Both the position numbers and the translations under genes were made by a program. Under the pieces are notes generated by a model that did no database searches, was not told the origin of the DNA, and saw only the letters and a program-made list of their open reading frames with translations. Below are positions 1-8,378 of a stretch of DNA of 64,000 bases, in pieces. The stretch's first letter is position 1; each line of letters begins with the position of its first letter. Source of the stretch: Sutcliffiella horikoshii DSM 8719 (GTDB taxonomy: Bacteria > Bacillota > Bacilli > Bacillales > Bacillaceae_I); assembly GCA_001648575.1 (NCBI GenBank), contig LQXN01000065.1:124001-188000 (forward strand). The letters are read 5' to 3'.

Positions 1-211
1 TTGTCATTTTCGCTAATCTGCTGTACACGATATAAGTTCCGGTGGCGCCAATAAGAAAGGAAAGGATTATGGAGGCTCCGGCATGCTTGATTCCCAGAGA
101 GGACCCAAGAAAAAACCCGATTCCAATGGTGCATCCAATTCCTATTAATGATAATTGCCACCAAGCTAAATCACCTGATATTTGTTTGGTACCGCAAGTG
201 GCTTTTGACAT
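1..211 (-). CDS. APC-family amino-acid permease, N-terminal part only
   Basis: This gene runs off the left edge, so only the first 70 codons are visible. The start ATG at 211 has a good ribosome site (AAAGGAGAG, 5 nt upstream). The protein begins with a polar head and then LAWWQLSLIGIGCTIGIGFF, the first membrane helix of amino acid-polyamine-organocation permeases, which contains the G-rich substrate-binding break. A second helix (about residues 43-62) follows. It should import an amino acid with protons or sodium; the substrate cannot be told. The downstream gene on the same strand (MFS exporter) starts on the far side, so this is probably its own unit. Confidence 0.8.
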   Translation of the reverse strand, partial: MSKATCGTKQISGDLAWWQLSLIGIGCTIGIGFFLGSSLGIKHAGASIILSFLIGATGTYIVYSRLAKMT

Positions 212-231
212 ATTACTCTCCTTTTAACCAG

Positions 232-1464
232 CTACCATAGCATGCTTTTCTTCGGTTTTACATTTTGGATGAAAATAAAAACCAGGACTCCGATAATAAC
301 CGCCAGAGCTCCGGATATATAGAGACTTAGTAGAAGGTTATTTTTCATTACAACAGACATGATCGGCGGACCTGCTGCGACTCCAATGAAACGGGAAGAA
401 CTATAAAAGGATGAAATCGTCCCTTTTTCTTCCTTTTCTACATTTTCGGTAATCAAAGCATCAAGTGTGGGAAGCATTGCCCCGATGCTAATACCGATCA
501 AGCTGGATACCGTGAGCAATAAAAAAATGCTCTCATTGAGATATCCAATAAAAACGATGGTTGATGCAATTACTCCTAGGGAAACCATCAATATCTTTCT
601 CATCAATTCGATATCCCCTTTGATTACTTTTCCGGTGATAAAGGAAGAGACGCAGAGGGTGAATAAAGGGACAGCCAAGTATAACCCTTTAGTTACACCA
701 TGCAGGTCATGTGTTTTTTCCAGTATGTCTGATAAATAAAATAATAGTCCAAATAGGATCAGCATCGCATATATGCCGATAAGGAAGGTAGTATATATCC
801 ACTTTCCTTGTTTCTTGAAAATCTTTTTTGTGTTCTGGATAAAAATATTTAATGCCAACGGTTTGTCTTTTTTCTTAGGTACCTTGATGAAAATGATAAC
901 GAGCAAGATGGAAATCAGACTGAAAAAAGATATAGAAAAGAAAGGGAGGTACCATAGGACGGCGGCTAAAAGTGATCCTAAAATAGGGCTTAGAACCTTC
1001 CCGAATGTATTGGACGTCTCAATGATGCCCAGACACGAGCTTGTCTTCTCATCGTCATCCTGATACAAATCTCCAACAAGAGGCAAAATGATAGGGGTTG
1101 CCCCCGCGGCACCGACCCCTTGAATGACCCGCCCAATGATGATCCAAGTGAAAGGGTCCTCAATCTTCCAGGAAGCAAATCCTGAAATCAATCCCCCGAT
1201 TAGTGCCAATATTAAACTTGGCAAAATAATCATTTTCCTTCCAAACCGGTCTGACAAATAACCTGCAATAGGTATCAAAAAGATAGAAGAAACGGAGTAT
1301 GAAGTAATGATCATACTCGATTGGAAGGAGGATATGCCCAACTCTTTTTCGAGCAATGGCAAAACTGGAATAAGCATAGAATTGCCCAGAGTCATAATAA
1401 GAGGGATGGAAGCCATGCTTATTATGCACCAAGCACTGACTTGTCCTGATTTCTTGTTTGTCAC
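232..1464 (-). CDS. MFS drug/siderophore exporter, YmfD-like
   Basis: A 410-residue, 12-helix major facilitator. The N-terminal part reads SIPLIMTLGNSMLIPVLP and GYLSDRFGRK, the motif-A loop of DHA1 efflux pumps; a central charged loop near residues 195-210 separates the two halves. It resembles Bacillus YmfD, known as a bacillibactin exporter, but that function is only inferred here because no siderophore genes are nearby. The start is GTG at 1464, preceded by GGAGGGGC. The gene stops 20 nt before the permease start on the same strand, so the two could be co-transcribed. Confidence 0.8.
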   Translation of the reverse strand: MTNKKSGQVSAWCIISMASIPLIMTLGNSMLIPVLPLLEKELGISSFQSSMIITSYSVSSIFLIPIAGYLSDRFGRKMIILPSLILALIGGLISGFASWKIEDPFTWIIIGRVIQGVGAAGATPIILPLVGDLYQDDDEKTSSCLGIIETSNTFGKVLSPILGSLLAAVLWYLPFFSISFFSLISILLVIIFIKVPKKKDKPLALNIFIQNTKKIFKKQGKWIYTTFLIGIYAMLILFGLLFYLSDILEKTHDLHGVTKGLYLAVPLFTLCVSSFITGKVIKGDIELMRKILMVSLGVIASTIVFIGYLNESIFLLLTVSSLIGISIGAMLPTLDALITENVEKEEKGTISSFYSSSRFIGVAAGPPIMSVVMKNNLLLSLYISGALAVIIGVLVFIFIQNVKPKKSMLW

Positions 1465-1511
1465 CTCTAGCCCCTCCGTAGTATTGTCTATGTTAGATAA
1501 ATCGATTTTGT

Positions 1512-1940
1512 TTACAACTTAAATGAAAAAGCATCAATCGAATCAATCCTTCCACGCCACCAAGCGTGACTATGAAAAGGAGATTGTGTGTTTGCAGAAA
1601 TATATACAGCATCCTTTAAGTGAATAAATGTAGCGATCATATCCTGTTTGCTTTTCTCTTCCTCTTTTTGCTTTTCACTGATATAGGCTTCTTTAAGATC
1701 TGTGAATTTCTTATGTAGGACATGCGAGAGGGTACTATTCTCTACATCATCTGTTGATGAAATGATCCCCTCATAATAAGTATGCGGACCAACAAGCGTA
1801 CCGGCAATCACAGCCCCATTCACATTTAAAGTAAGCCCTATCTCCATACCGTCCTTATCAGTCAGATCAAGGAGCATCTGCAAAACTGCATCATCAGTGG
1901 ATACATTTTCTTCTTTTTTCGCCATCTTAACCCCACCCAT
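1512..1940 (-). CDS. GvpU-like gas-vesicle accessory family protein
   Basis: A 142-residue soluble protein. Residues 18-60 (VLQMLLDLTDKDGMEIGLTL, then NGAVIAGTLVGP) resemble the GvpU accessory protein found in Bacillus gas-vesicle clusters; such orphan copies occur in bacilli that make no gas vesicles. No gvp structural gene is in the window, so a gas-vesicle role is unlikely and the true function is unknown. A lysine/glutamate-rich helix lies around residues 85-100. The ATG at 1925 (protein starting MAKKE) is an alternative start, with GGTGGGG 5 nt upstream; neither site is strong. A long palindrome lies about 120 bp upstream. Confidence 0.55.
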   Translation of the reverse strand: MGGVKMAKKEENVSTDDAVLQMLLDLTDKDGMEIGLTLNVNGAVIAGTLVGPHTYYEGIISSTDDVENSTLSHVLHKKFTDLKEAYISEKQKEEEKSKQDMIATFIHLKDAVYISANTQSPFHSHAWWRGRIDSIDAFSFKL

Positions 1941-2060
1941 TCATTTTTGATCCCTTTACTCACGCACATAGTTAGTATAGGTAAATGGGGATAGGTTATT
2001 CTGGAAGTTTGTGCAAATGAAGACATTAAAAGGAGGGTAGAAGAAAGACGTCTATAAAAT

Positions 2061-2085
2061 ATTGTTGCTGACCATCAGCAACAAT
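2061..2085. promoter_or_regulatory. Perfect 11-bp palindrome upstream of the GvpU-like gene
   Basis: ATTGTTGCTGA (2061-2071), a 3-nt spacer CCA, then the exact reverse complement TCAGCAACAAT (2075-2085). There is no T run directly after either arm, so it does not look like a terminator. It lies about 120 bp upstream of the gene at 1512-1940 and could be an operator or an RNA hairpin in the 5' leader. Confidence 0.45.
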
Positions 2086-2133
2086 TCGGCATGTGGCTTT
2101 TTTTCCTCTTACCTGCTCTTAAAATACAACCAA

Positions 2134-2160
2134 CGAAAAAAAGCCCTATTAGGGGGCCTT
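2134..2160 (-). terminator. Intrinsic terminator of the LysE gene
   Basis: Read on the minus strand, a GC-rich hairpin (GGCCCCCTAATAGGGC) is followed directly by TTTTTTT, 9 nt past the stop codon of the exporter gene. Confidence 0.75.
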
Positions 2161-2168
2161 CAAGTATC

Positions 2169-2798
2169 TTACATAAACAATAATATAAATGCTTGGACTC
2201 CAAAATAAATGCCGAATCCAATCATCGAAAGAGATGAAATAATGGAGATTACCACAAGAAAATTTGTATGCAGAAGGTTCCTTGCGATACTCGAGATTGT
2301 AGCCATGAACACATCCCAGAGTAGAATCCCGCAAATGATGGCTGCACTATAAATAGCCAATTGACTGCTGGAAAAAGAAGATGCTGTCTTTGCTAAAACG
2401 GACCCATAAATACCGAGCCAAAAAAGGATGGTCAATGGATTAGATATCGAAAGAAGGAAACCGGCAGTACAGGAACGAAGTAATGTAGCCTTTCCTTTTG
2501 GTCCATCAATAAAAGAAGATTTCTTGCTTTTCACCAAGCTTTCTATTCCCGTATACGTAAGCACAAAAAACCCAAAAAGCCAAAGAAACGCCTTCATTAA
2601 AGGCTGTTCAATAAAATGAATCATCCCCATATAAACCAGAAGCATATAACAAACATCAGCAATAAGTGCCCCTATCCCAAAAATCCAGGCATGTCCAAAG
2701 CCGAGCCGCAGGCCTTTATCCAATTGCGCAGCATTCACCGGACCGATAGGCGCTGCTAGGGACACCCCTAAGAATATGTAAGTGAAAATTGAATTCAT
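2169..2798 (-). CDS. LysE/RhtB-family amino-acid exporter
   Basis: A 209-residue membrane protein with about six helices. The start FLGVSLAAPIGPVNAAQLDKG is the conserved first helix and loop of the LysE superfamily (the GPVN motif near residue 20). It should export an amino acid or similar solute; in Bacillus the closest style is YrhP. The start ATG at 2798 has a GGAGGGC site. It stands alone between a terminator and a reversed neighbour pair. Confidence 0.8.
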   Translation of the reverse strand: MNSIFTYIFLGVSLAAPIGPVNAAQLDKGLRLGFGHAWIFGIGALIADVCYMLLVYMGMIHFIEQPLMKAFLWLFGFFVLTYTGIESLVKSKKSSFIDGPKGKATLLRSCTAGFLLSISNPLTILFWLGIYGSVLAKTASSFSSSQLAIYSAAIICGILLWDVFMATISSIARNLLHTNFLVVISIISSLSMIGFGIYFGVQAFILLFM

Positions 2799-2897
2799 AT
2801 TATTGCCCTCCCCGTCATCTCCTTACACATTCTATTCATGACCTGGGGGTTGTACCACTATTTCAGTAAAAAAGAGTCCCATCCCTGGGACTCCACA

Positions 2898-3146
2898 TTA
2901 ATCATTTCGTATCGCATTCACAGCCGCTTGAGTCTCTTTCAAAAGCCTGAGCATATCTTTTGCACGTTGTTCTTCTACAGAAGAGGTGTGACTTTCTTTT
3001 ACCTCTTTCAATGCTTGTTCCACTCTCTCTATTGCCTGTTGGGAATAACCGAAATTATCACCTGTGCTTTCCAATTGTGTGGCATAGACTGCCTCGTCAG
3101 CATGTTTTATAGCTTCTGTTAGCTTTTCATTTTGCTCATGTGCCAT
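2898..3146 (-). CDS. Small helical protein, function unknown
   Basis: 82 residues, almost entirely predicted helix with heptad-like spacing (EAIKHADEAV, IERVEQALKEVKE, MLRLLKETQAAVNA) and no cysteine or membrane segment. It resembles in style the small Bacillus spore or cytoplasmic DUF proteins (YtzC/DUF2564 type), but I do not recognise the family. It follows the DUF3231-like gene by 11 nt, so the two are almost certainly one operon. The start ATG is preceded by AAGAGGTACCCTT. Confidence 0.6.
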   Translation of the reverse strand: MAHEQNEKLTEAIKHADEAVYATQLESTGDNFGYSQQAIERVEQALKEVKESHTSSVEEQRAKDMLRLLKETQAAVNAIRND

Positions 3147-3157
3147 AAGGGTACCTC

Positions 3158-3700
3158 TTACTTGTGCTCAGGACCATTTAGGTGTAAAGGAGGAGGAACG
3201 AGCCATCCTTTACTTTTATTCAGTTTTAAAAGCTTTGCCCCATATTGTGCTTTTGTCATATGGAATTGACCATACATCAAGGCAATATCCTCACGAACAC
3301 ATTGGGCAATGACTTGGCTGCAAGCCACTAAGGCCTCGCCTGTATTTTTAGACAATGTCGCACTGATTTCTGGATCACTAAACCTTGCTCCGACTGGAAT
3401 TTCCTCCAGGCTTGCTGTCGGTCTTTCTGGAGGTGCTGGAGGTAATCCGATGCCATTCGCCTTAAGCACTTGTTCGATTTGTTTGTTCTCTTCTTTTAGA
3501 CCTTCAATGCCTTCCTCTACAAGCTTTCTGAGATCTTCATCACCAGTATGATTCACAAAAGTCTGGGAAGCAGCGATAGCCCCATGATTTGCTAAAAGAT
3601 TGGACCACATACTAAATACTTCCCCATAATGTAAAGGTTCATTTTGAGGGTTCCCATCTAAAATTCCCATTATAACACTCCCTATTTTATCAAGATTCAT
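3158..3700 (-). CDS. DUF3231-like protein
   Basis: 180 residues beginning MNLDKIGSVIMGILDG. I chose the ATG at 3700 because AAAGGAGCC lies just upstream; a longer reading to 3730 has no ribosome site. The pattern (helical N-terminal half with HYGEVFSMWSNL, a PPAPPERP linker near residues 88-95, and a helical C-terminal half with ALMYGQFHMTKAQYGAKLL) fits the DUF3231 family of spore formers, ferritin-like four-helix proteins that often occur as two tandem repeats; here only one is present. Function is unknown. It leads a two-gene operon with the small helical protein. Confidence 0.65.
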   Translation of the reverse strand: MNLDKIGSVIMGILDGNPQNEPLHYGEVFSMWSNLLANHGAIAASQTFVNHTGDEDLRKLVEEGIEGLKEENKQIEQVLKANGIGLPPAPPERPTASLEEIPVGARFSDPEISATLSKNTGEALVACSQVIAQCVREDIALMYGQFHMTKAQYGAKLLKLNKSKGWLVPPPLHLNGPEHK

Positions 3701-3835
3701 GTTAGGCTCCTTTGTCAAGGATTTGCTCATCTAGTATGTGCAGAAAATATATTTCTACACATCCCAACTGGGAATCATTTATTAGTGCCTCTTGGGTAAC
3801 AATAAAAAAATCAATTCAGTAATGGGGGTCTACTA

Positions 3836-4690
3836 ATGTCATTATTTTCTAAAAGTCCGATGCGGCCGCATGTAAGAAGTGAGTATGATGTCCTGAAAAA
3901 AGTTATCCTGTGTAAACCGGAGTATATGACAATTCGGGAGGTCATCAATGAAACGCAGAAAAAGTTTAAAAATGAAGGAATTCATATCGAGATTGCGATG
4001 GCGCAACATAAAAGATTTGTGGATACATTGGAGGATCATGGGGTAGAAGTTATTCTCCTGCCTGCAATCAAGATGTTCCCAGAGCAAGTTTTCACACGTG
4101 ACATTGGCTTCACCCTTGGGAATATTCTATTTGTTGCGGAAATGGCCAACAAAATAAGACAAGGGGAAGACGATGTTTTGAAAAGCATGCTGGAGCAACA
4201 TGAAATCTCCTATTTGAATTTAAAAGGCGACATGATCGAGGGTGGGGATGTCATCATCAATGGCGAAACGGTCTATGTCGGCATAAGTAACCGGACAAAC
4301 GAAGAAGCCATCGAACACCTGCAAACCATCCTGCCGCATTATGAAGTCGTGAAAGTACCATTCAAGGAAAAATACTTACACCTGGATTGTGTATTCAATA
4401 TCATCTCGCCTAAAGAAGCACTCTATTATCCAAAGGCGTTCACACAACAAGAGCTAGACATTCTTTCGTCCCGTTTTGAGCTTATTGAAGTAACAGAAGA
4501 TGAACAGTTCTCCCTTGGTACAAACGTACTCAATATAGGCAACAAAAAAATCTTCAGCCTTCCGGTTAACCCAAAAGTAAACCAAGAACTCAAAAATAGG
4601 GGCTTTGAAGTAATCGAAGTCGACATAATGGAAATCATCAAATCCGGAGGCTCCTTCCGCTGCTGCACGCTCCCGATCTTGCGTGTATAG
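3836..4690 (+). CDS. ykgA: DDAH/amidinotransferase-family hydrolase, YkgA-like
   Basis: 284 residues of the pentein fold. Family hallmarks are visible: VFTRDIGF (substrate Asp near residue 90), IEGGDV (about 135-140), the catalytic His182 in LHLDCVF and the nucleophile Cys276 or Cys277 in FRCCTLP near the end. Such enzymes hydrolyse or transfer guanidino groups (dimethylarginine to citrulline and dimethylamine, or arginine to ornithine-type products). Bacillus YkgA is the closest named protein and its true substrate is unproven. It is monocistronic, with a GGGGGT ribosome site and a terminator after it. Confidence 0.8.
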   Translation: MSLFSKSPMRPHVRSEYDVLKKVILCKPEYMTIREVINETQKKFKNEGIHIEIAMAQHKRFVDTLEDHGVEVILLPAIKMFPEQVFTRDIGFTLGNILFVAEMANKIRQGEDDVLKSMLEQHEISYLNLKGDMIEGGDVIINGETVYVGISNRTNEEAIEHLQTILPHYEVVKVPFKEKYLHLDCVFNIISPKEALYYPKAFTQQELDILSSRFELIEVTEDEQFSLGTNVLNIGNKKIFSLPVNPKVNQELKNRGFEVIEVDIMEIIKSGGSFRCCTLPILRV

Positions 4691-4732
4691 AGCGGACAGG
4701 GACGCCGATCCTAGCGGAAAATCAATAATCTA

Positions 4733-4769
4733 CGCAGGCGCAAACCCACTGGGGTGCGTCTTTTTTTGT
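4733..4769 (+). terminator. Intrinsic terminator after the DDAH-like gene
   Basis: A hairpin formed by GCGCAAACCC and GGGGTGCGT is followed by CTTTTTTTG, 43 nt past the stop codon. Confidence 0.65.
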
Positions 4770-4907
4770 CTATTTTAGAGGATTTTTCAAAAACAAATAG
4801 AAACATACAACAGAAAAGTACGAGCATTTCTAGAAAAACCCGATAAGTTTGTTGGCCGCGTGGAATTTTTGTGGTTTCTAATTGTGTGATGGTGAATTCT
4901 TTGTGGT

Positions 4908-5012
4908 CATTGTGACTATTTTTACTGTGATTGTGAGTTTTTCAGGTGTTATTGTGACTAATTTTGTAGGCATTGTGACATTTCCAATGGTTAGTGTGAC
5001 ATTTATACTCAA
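4908..5012. repeat. Five tandem 21-nt repeats, ATTGTGAC family
   Basis: Five consecutive units start at 4908, 4929, 4950, 4971 and 4992. Each is exactly 21 nt and opens with a variant of NATTGTGAC followed by a diverged AT-rich tail. A weaker unit may precede them (4881-4907). They fill the gap between the DDAH-like gene and the HIT gene and end about 70 nt before the HIT start. Only the first 9 nt are conserved, which argues against simple slippage of identical units. Confidence 0.75.
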
Positions 5013-5085
5013 TCGTTCGATTAAAGGATTTCAGTGAGAAAAACGAATATGGTAGAAAAGCATTAATACATAGGGGGATAAGCTT

Positions 5086-5568
5086 TTGCGACAGATTACA
5101 TTAGCGAATGGTACGACGGTGGAAGTGGAGTGTTTAAGTTGTGCGTTAACGAGCGGCCTGATAGAGCCGGATGGGGGAGTGGTTCTGGAAACGGAGCACT
5201 TTCATGCGCATCAGGATGTGGCTTATCCCATTAGGGGGTTGATCATCCTTGCCTCTAAACGACATATCAAATGTTTTGATGAATTAACGGAAGATGAACA
5301 AATGGCATATATTCAGGTGCTGTCTAGGATCAGGAAGGCGCAAAGGGATGTGCTCGGTATTGAATATGTGTATTATTTTTATAACGAAGATACCACACAT
5401 CATTTCCATACGTGGATGGTGCCAAGATATGACTGGATGTACGAATTTGGTCGTTCTGTGGAATCTGTACGGCCGGTGCTGATGCATGCACGAACTAACA
5501 TGAATGGTGGGGAAAATCTGGAGGAAGTGATGGAGGCGATAGAGGCCTTGAGGCGGGAGTTGGAGTAG
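5086..5568 (+). CDS. HIT-family (histidine triad) hydrolase
   Basis: 160 residues with the histidine triad THHFHTWMVPR at about residues 105-115, and upstream pieces typical of the fold (AYPIRGLIILASKRHI, then ELTEDEQMAYIQVL). HIT proteins hydrolyse dinucleoside polyphosphates or AMP-linked substrates. The triad reads HHFHTW rather than the classical HxHxH spacing, a variant seen in Bacillus HIT-like proteins. An N-terminal CLSC pair near residues 17-20 might bind a metal. The start is TTG at 5086 with AGGGGGAT upstream. Confidence 0.75.
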   Translation: MRQITLANGTTVEVECLSCALTSGLIEPDGGVVLETEHFHAHQDVAYPIRGLIILASKRHIKCFDELTEDEQMAYIQVLSRIRKAQRDVLGIEYVYYFYNEDTTHHFHTWMVPRYDWMYEFGRSVESVRPVLMHARTNMNGGENLEEVMEAIEALRRELE

Positions 5569-5598
5569 AGTAACTGCTAGAGAAAGTATAAGTTACCA

Positions 5599-5660
5599 GG
5601 GGAAAGACAAATGGAGAAAGTAATAGCTAAACCTAATGCTCTACCTGTCTTTCCCTTTTA
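5599..5660 (+). terminator. Long-loop terminator after the HIT gene
   Basis: GGGAAAGACA near 5600 pairs with TGTCTTTCCC (5646-5655), which is followed by TTTTAA. The loop is about 36 nt, unusually large for an intrinsic terminator, but it is the only candidate between the HIT gene and the Zur-box promoter. Confidence 0.45.
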
Positions 5661-5684
5661 ACTCTTTTGCAGCTATTGTTCCCA

Positions 5685-5776
5685 TTGACAGAATTAAACA
5701 GAGTGCTATAATTCTGTTATATAAATCGTAATGATTTTGATTTAATATAAATTTTAAATCGTAATGATTACGCTAT
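5685..5776 (+). promoter_or_regulatory. Sigma-A promoter with two Zur boxes ahead of cntA
   Basis: A consensus promoter is visible: TTGACA (5685-5690), 16-nt spacer, TATAAT (5707-5712), so transcription should start near 5719. Just downstream are two Zur-type operators: TCGTAATGATTTTGA (core 5726-5740) and TCGTAATGATTACGC (core 5759-5773), both close to the Bacillus Zur consensus TCGTAATNATTACGA. Their centres are 33 bp apart, about three helical turns, so dimers could bind on the same face and block the polymerase. This predicts expression only under zinc starvation. Confidence 0.85.
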
Positions 5777-5801
5777 AAATGAGAGGGAAGTGGCATATAT
5801 A

Positions 5802-7397
5802 ATGTTGAAGAATGTGAAGTTACTAGTTTTTGCAATAATGTTTTTAATGGTTTTAGGTGGTTGCTCAGACGAGACTTCAGGTACAAAAGAAGAGCAAACA
5901 GATGAACTGATTTATGCTTCGTCTAAAGATATCAATGATATGAATCCTCATTTTTATACAGGATCGATGTCGGCACAAGGTAAGGTTTACGAGTCCTTAG
6001 TAGAAAACACTCAGGAAGGAATTAAGCCGCTACTGGCGGAATCGTGGGAAATCTCCGAGGACGGGAAAGTCTATACTTTTACCTTAAGAGAAGATGTCAC
6101 CTTTCATGATGGGGAGCCATTTAATGCAGAAGCGGTGAAGAAAAACATGGATGCAGTTCAAGCAAATGCAGAAAAACATGCCTGGATTAAACTTTCCACC
6201 AAAATTAAAGAAGTGAATGTCGTAGAAGAGTATGTAGTGGAGTTAGTATTATCAGAGACTTATTATCCTACTTTAGAAGAGTTGTCCATGACAAGGCCAT
6301 ATGTGTTCCTATCCCCGAATGACTTCAAAGAAGGGGGAACAAAGGACGGAGTGAATGGCTATAACGGAACAGGACCATACATATTAAAAGAACATAAAAC
6401 TGATGAATATGCAACATTTGAAGCGAACGATTCCTATTGGGGAGGGGCACCGAATATAAAAAAAATCACCTCTAAGGTGCTGCCGGCAGATGAGACTACC
6501 TTCTTAGCCTTGCAAAAGGGGGAAGTGAATTTTGCATTTACAGATGACCGTGGGGCAGATAGTTTAGATGTGGAAACCATGGAGCAGTTGGTGGCATCTA
6601 GTGATTATCAAATTATCAGAAGTGAGCCGATGAATACGAAAATGATTGTGGCAAATAGCAGCAGAGCGGATAATCCTGTGAATGAGAAAGCTGTAAGGGA
6701 AGCTATTTGGCATGCTATTGATAGAGAAACAATTGTAAAAGATCTATTGAATGGAACGGAATCAGTGGCAGAGACCTTATTTTCATCTAATGTGAACTAT
6801 GCGGATATTCCACTTGAAAAGCGTGAATACGATGTGGAAAAAGCAAAGGGCTTATTAGAAGAGGCAGGCTGGAAAGCAGACGGTGAAGGGACAAGGGTAA
6901 AGGACGGCCAAAAGTTGGAAATGGCACTTTACTATGACAGTAATTCTTCTTCGCAAAAGCGCCAAGCAGAATATATTCAGGCATTGGTCAAGGATATCGG
7001 GATTCAACTCGATATAGTGGGAGAAGAGTCCACGTCAATTGCGAACAGGCGTACAACAGGTGAATATGATTTATTATTTAACCAAACATGGGGACTTGCT
7101 TATGACCCGCAAAGTACAATTGCAGCCTTTACTTCTGAAGCTTCCTATTTGCACACAACCAAGGGGATGGCCCAATCAGAAGAATTATACAAAAAGATTG
7201 AAGAAGTAATGATTTCTACAGATGAGGAAGCGAGAAAGCAATTATATATGGATATTTTGACGATGGTCCATGACGAGGCTGTTTTCATTCCTATCTCTAA
7301 TGGAAGTGTGACAGTGATTGCGCCTAAGAACCTAGAGGGTGTCACTTTTAAGCAAACACAATTTGAACTGCCATTTGAAGGAATGAAGTTTAAGTAA
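5802..7397 (+). CDS. cntA: Metallophore-metal binding lipoprotein CntA
   Basis: 531-residue solute-binding protein of the SBP_bac_5 (nickel/oligopeptide) family. The signal peptide ends in the lipobox VLGGC (Cys about 20), so it is anchored outside the membrane. Segments such as GSMSAQGKVYESLV, FAFTDDRGADSLD, PMNTKM and FNQTWGLAYDPQSTIAAF match the Staphylococcus staphylopine receptor CntA closely, rather than E. coli NikA. It should bind a nicotianamine-like metallophore loaded with Zn, Ni or Co. I chose the ATG at 5802; a GTG at 5790 lies too close to GAGAGGG. First gene of a six-gene operon. Confidence 0.85.
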   Translation: MLKNVKLLVFAIMFLMVLGGCSDETSGTKEEQTDELIYASSKDINDMNPHFYTGSMSAQGKVYESLVENTQEGIKPLLAESWEISEDGKVYTFTLREDVTFHDGEPFNAEAVKKNMDAVQANAEKHAWIKLSTKIKEVNVVEEYVVELVLSETYYPTLEELSMTRPYVFLSPNDFKEGGTKDGVNGYNGTGPYILKEHKTDEYATFEANDSYWGGAPNIKKITSKVLPADETTFLALQKGEVNFAFTDDRGADSLDVETMEQLVASSDYQIIRSEPMNTKMIVANSSRADNPVNEKAVREAIWHAIDRETIVKDLLNGTESVAETLFSSNVNYADIPLEKREYDVEKAKGLLEEAGWKADGEGTRVKDGQKLEMALYYDSNSSSQKRQAEYIQALVKDIGIQLDIVGEESTSIANRRTTGEYDLLFNQTWGLAYDPQSTIAAFTSEASYLHTTKGMAQSEELYKKIEEVMISTDEEARKQLYMDILTMVHDEAVFIPISNGSVTVIAPKNLEGVTFKQTQFELPFEGMKFK

Positions 7398-7445
7398 AGG
7401 AGGGGAGAAATCCCTTCTTTTCTTTTATTGAAAGGTGTGAAATGA

Positions 7446-8378
7446 ATGATACATTACTTGTTTAAAAAGCTACTGATTGCCATTCCATTGCTATTCATTG
7501 TCTCTTTTCTAACATTTGTTCTAGTACATCTCTCACCACATGATCCTGCTAAGCTAATATTGCAGGCACAGGAAGTCCCGGAGATCACCGAAGGGCTTTT
7601 GGAGCAAACGAGAAAGGATTTTGGGTTAGATCAGCCATTAATTGTGCAGTATTTTCAATGGTTATTATCCTGCCTGAAACTTGATTTTGGGGAGTCATAT
7701 GTTAACGGACTGCCTGTCTGGAAAATCCTTGGGCCAGCTTTTATAAATACGTTAAAACTGACCTTTGTTTCTTCTGTCGCTATTATGGTGTCTTCCGTTC
7801 TTTTAGGTGTCCTTTGTGCTTTCAAAGAGGGCAAGTGGATTGATAAGTCCATTCGGGGATCCATGTTTTTTCTAACGGCCATGCCATCATATTTATTAGC
7901 ATCCCTTTTAGTTTGGTACGTATCTGTTCGATTGGACTTACTTCCAACAAGCGGAATGACTGGCTTTCAGAGTTACTTTTTACCTGTCTTGGTCATCACC
8001 ATCAGTTATGCGGGGATTTATTTCAGGAATGTGCGTTCTTCGATGCTTGCCAATATGAATGAGGATTATGTGCTTTATGCGAGAGCATCGGGGCTTTCTG
8101 AGGGCAAGGTTCTATTATATGTCTTAAAGAACTCCCTTCAGGTGACCATCTCTATTTTCGGAATGGCGATTCCCATTATCCTCGGGAGCACCGTTGTAGT
8201 GGAGAATGTCTTTGCTTGGCCGGGGTTGGGAAGCTTGAGCATCAAGGCCATCCTTGGGAGGGATTTCCCGATCATTCAAGCCTATGTACTAATTGTAGCT
8301 ACATTCTTTGTTGTATTTAATACGTTGTCTGACGTAGTGAATGTTGCAATGAATCCAAAGCTCAGAAAGGAGTTATAA
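7446..8378 (+). CDS. cntB: Metallophore ABC transporter permease CntB
   Basis: 310-residue inner-membrane permease of the DppB/NikB type, with a first helix at about 9-30 and the binding-protein-dependent transport signature around residues 200-225 (EDYVLYARASGLSEGKVLLYVLKNSL), the EAA loop that contacts the ATPases. It forms the translocation pore with CntC. It lies 48 nt after cntA; that gap holds a GGAGGGGAGAAATCCC hairpin that could lower expression relative to cntA. Starts at ATG 7446 with AAAGGTG upstream. Confidence 0.85.
   Translation: MIHYLFKKLLIAIPLLFIVSFLTFVLVHLSPHDPAKLILQAQEVPEITEGLLEQTRKDFGLDQPLIVQYFQWLLSCLKLDFGESYVNGLPVWKILGPAFINTLKLTFVSSVAIMVSSVLLGVLCAFKEGKWIDKSIRGSMFFLTAMPSYLLASLLVWYVSVRLDLLPTSGMTGFQSYFLPVLVITISYAGIYFRNVRSSMLANMNEDYVLYARASGLSEGKVLLYVLKNSLQVTISIFGMAIPIILGSTVVVENVFAWPGLGSLSIKAILGRDFPIIQAYVLIVATFFVVFNTLSDVVNVAMNPKLRKEL

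Noticed and set aside
42-227. Plus-strand open frame at the left edge
   Set aside because: It is antisense to the permease N-terminus, which has a good ribosome site and a recognizable first helix.
4908-5012. CRISPR array
   Set aside because: Units follow each other at 21 nt without spacers and are not identical; no cas gene is present. The same holds for the other 20-21-nt arrays.
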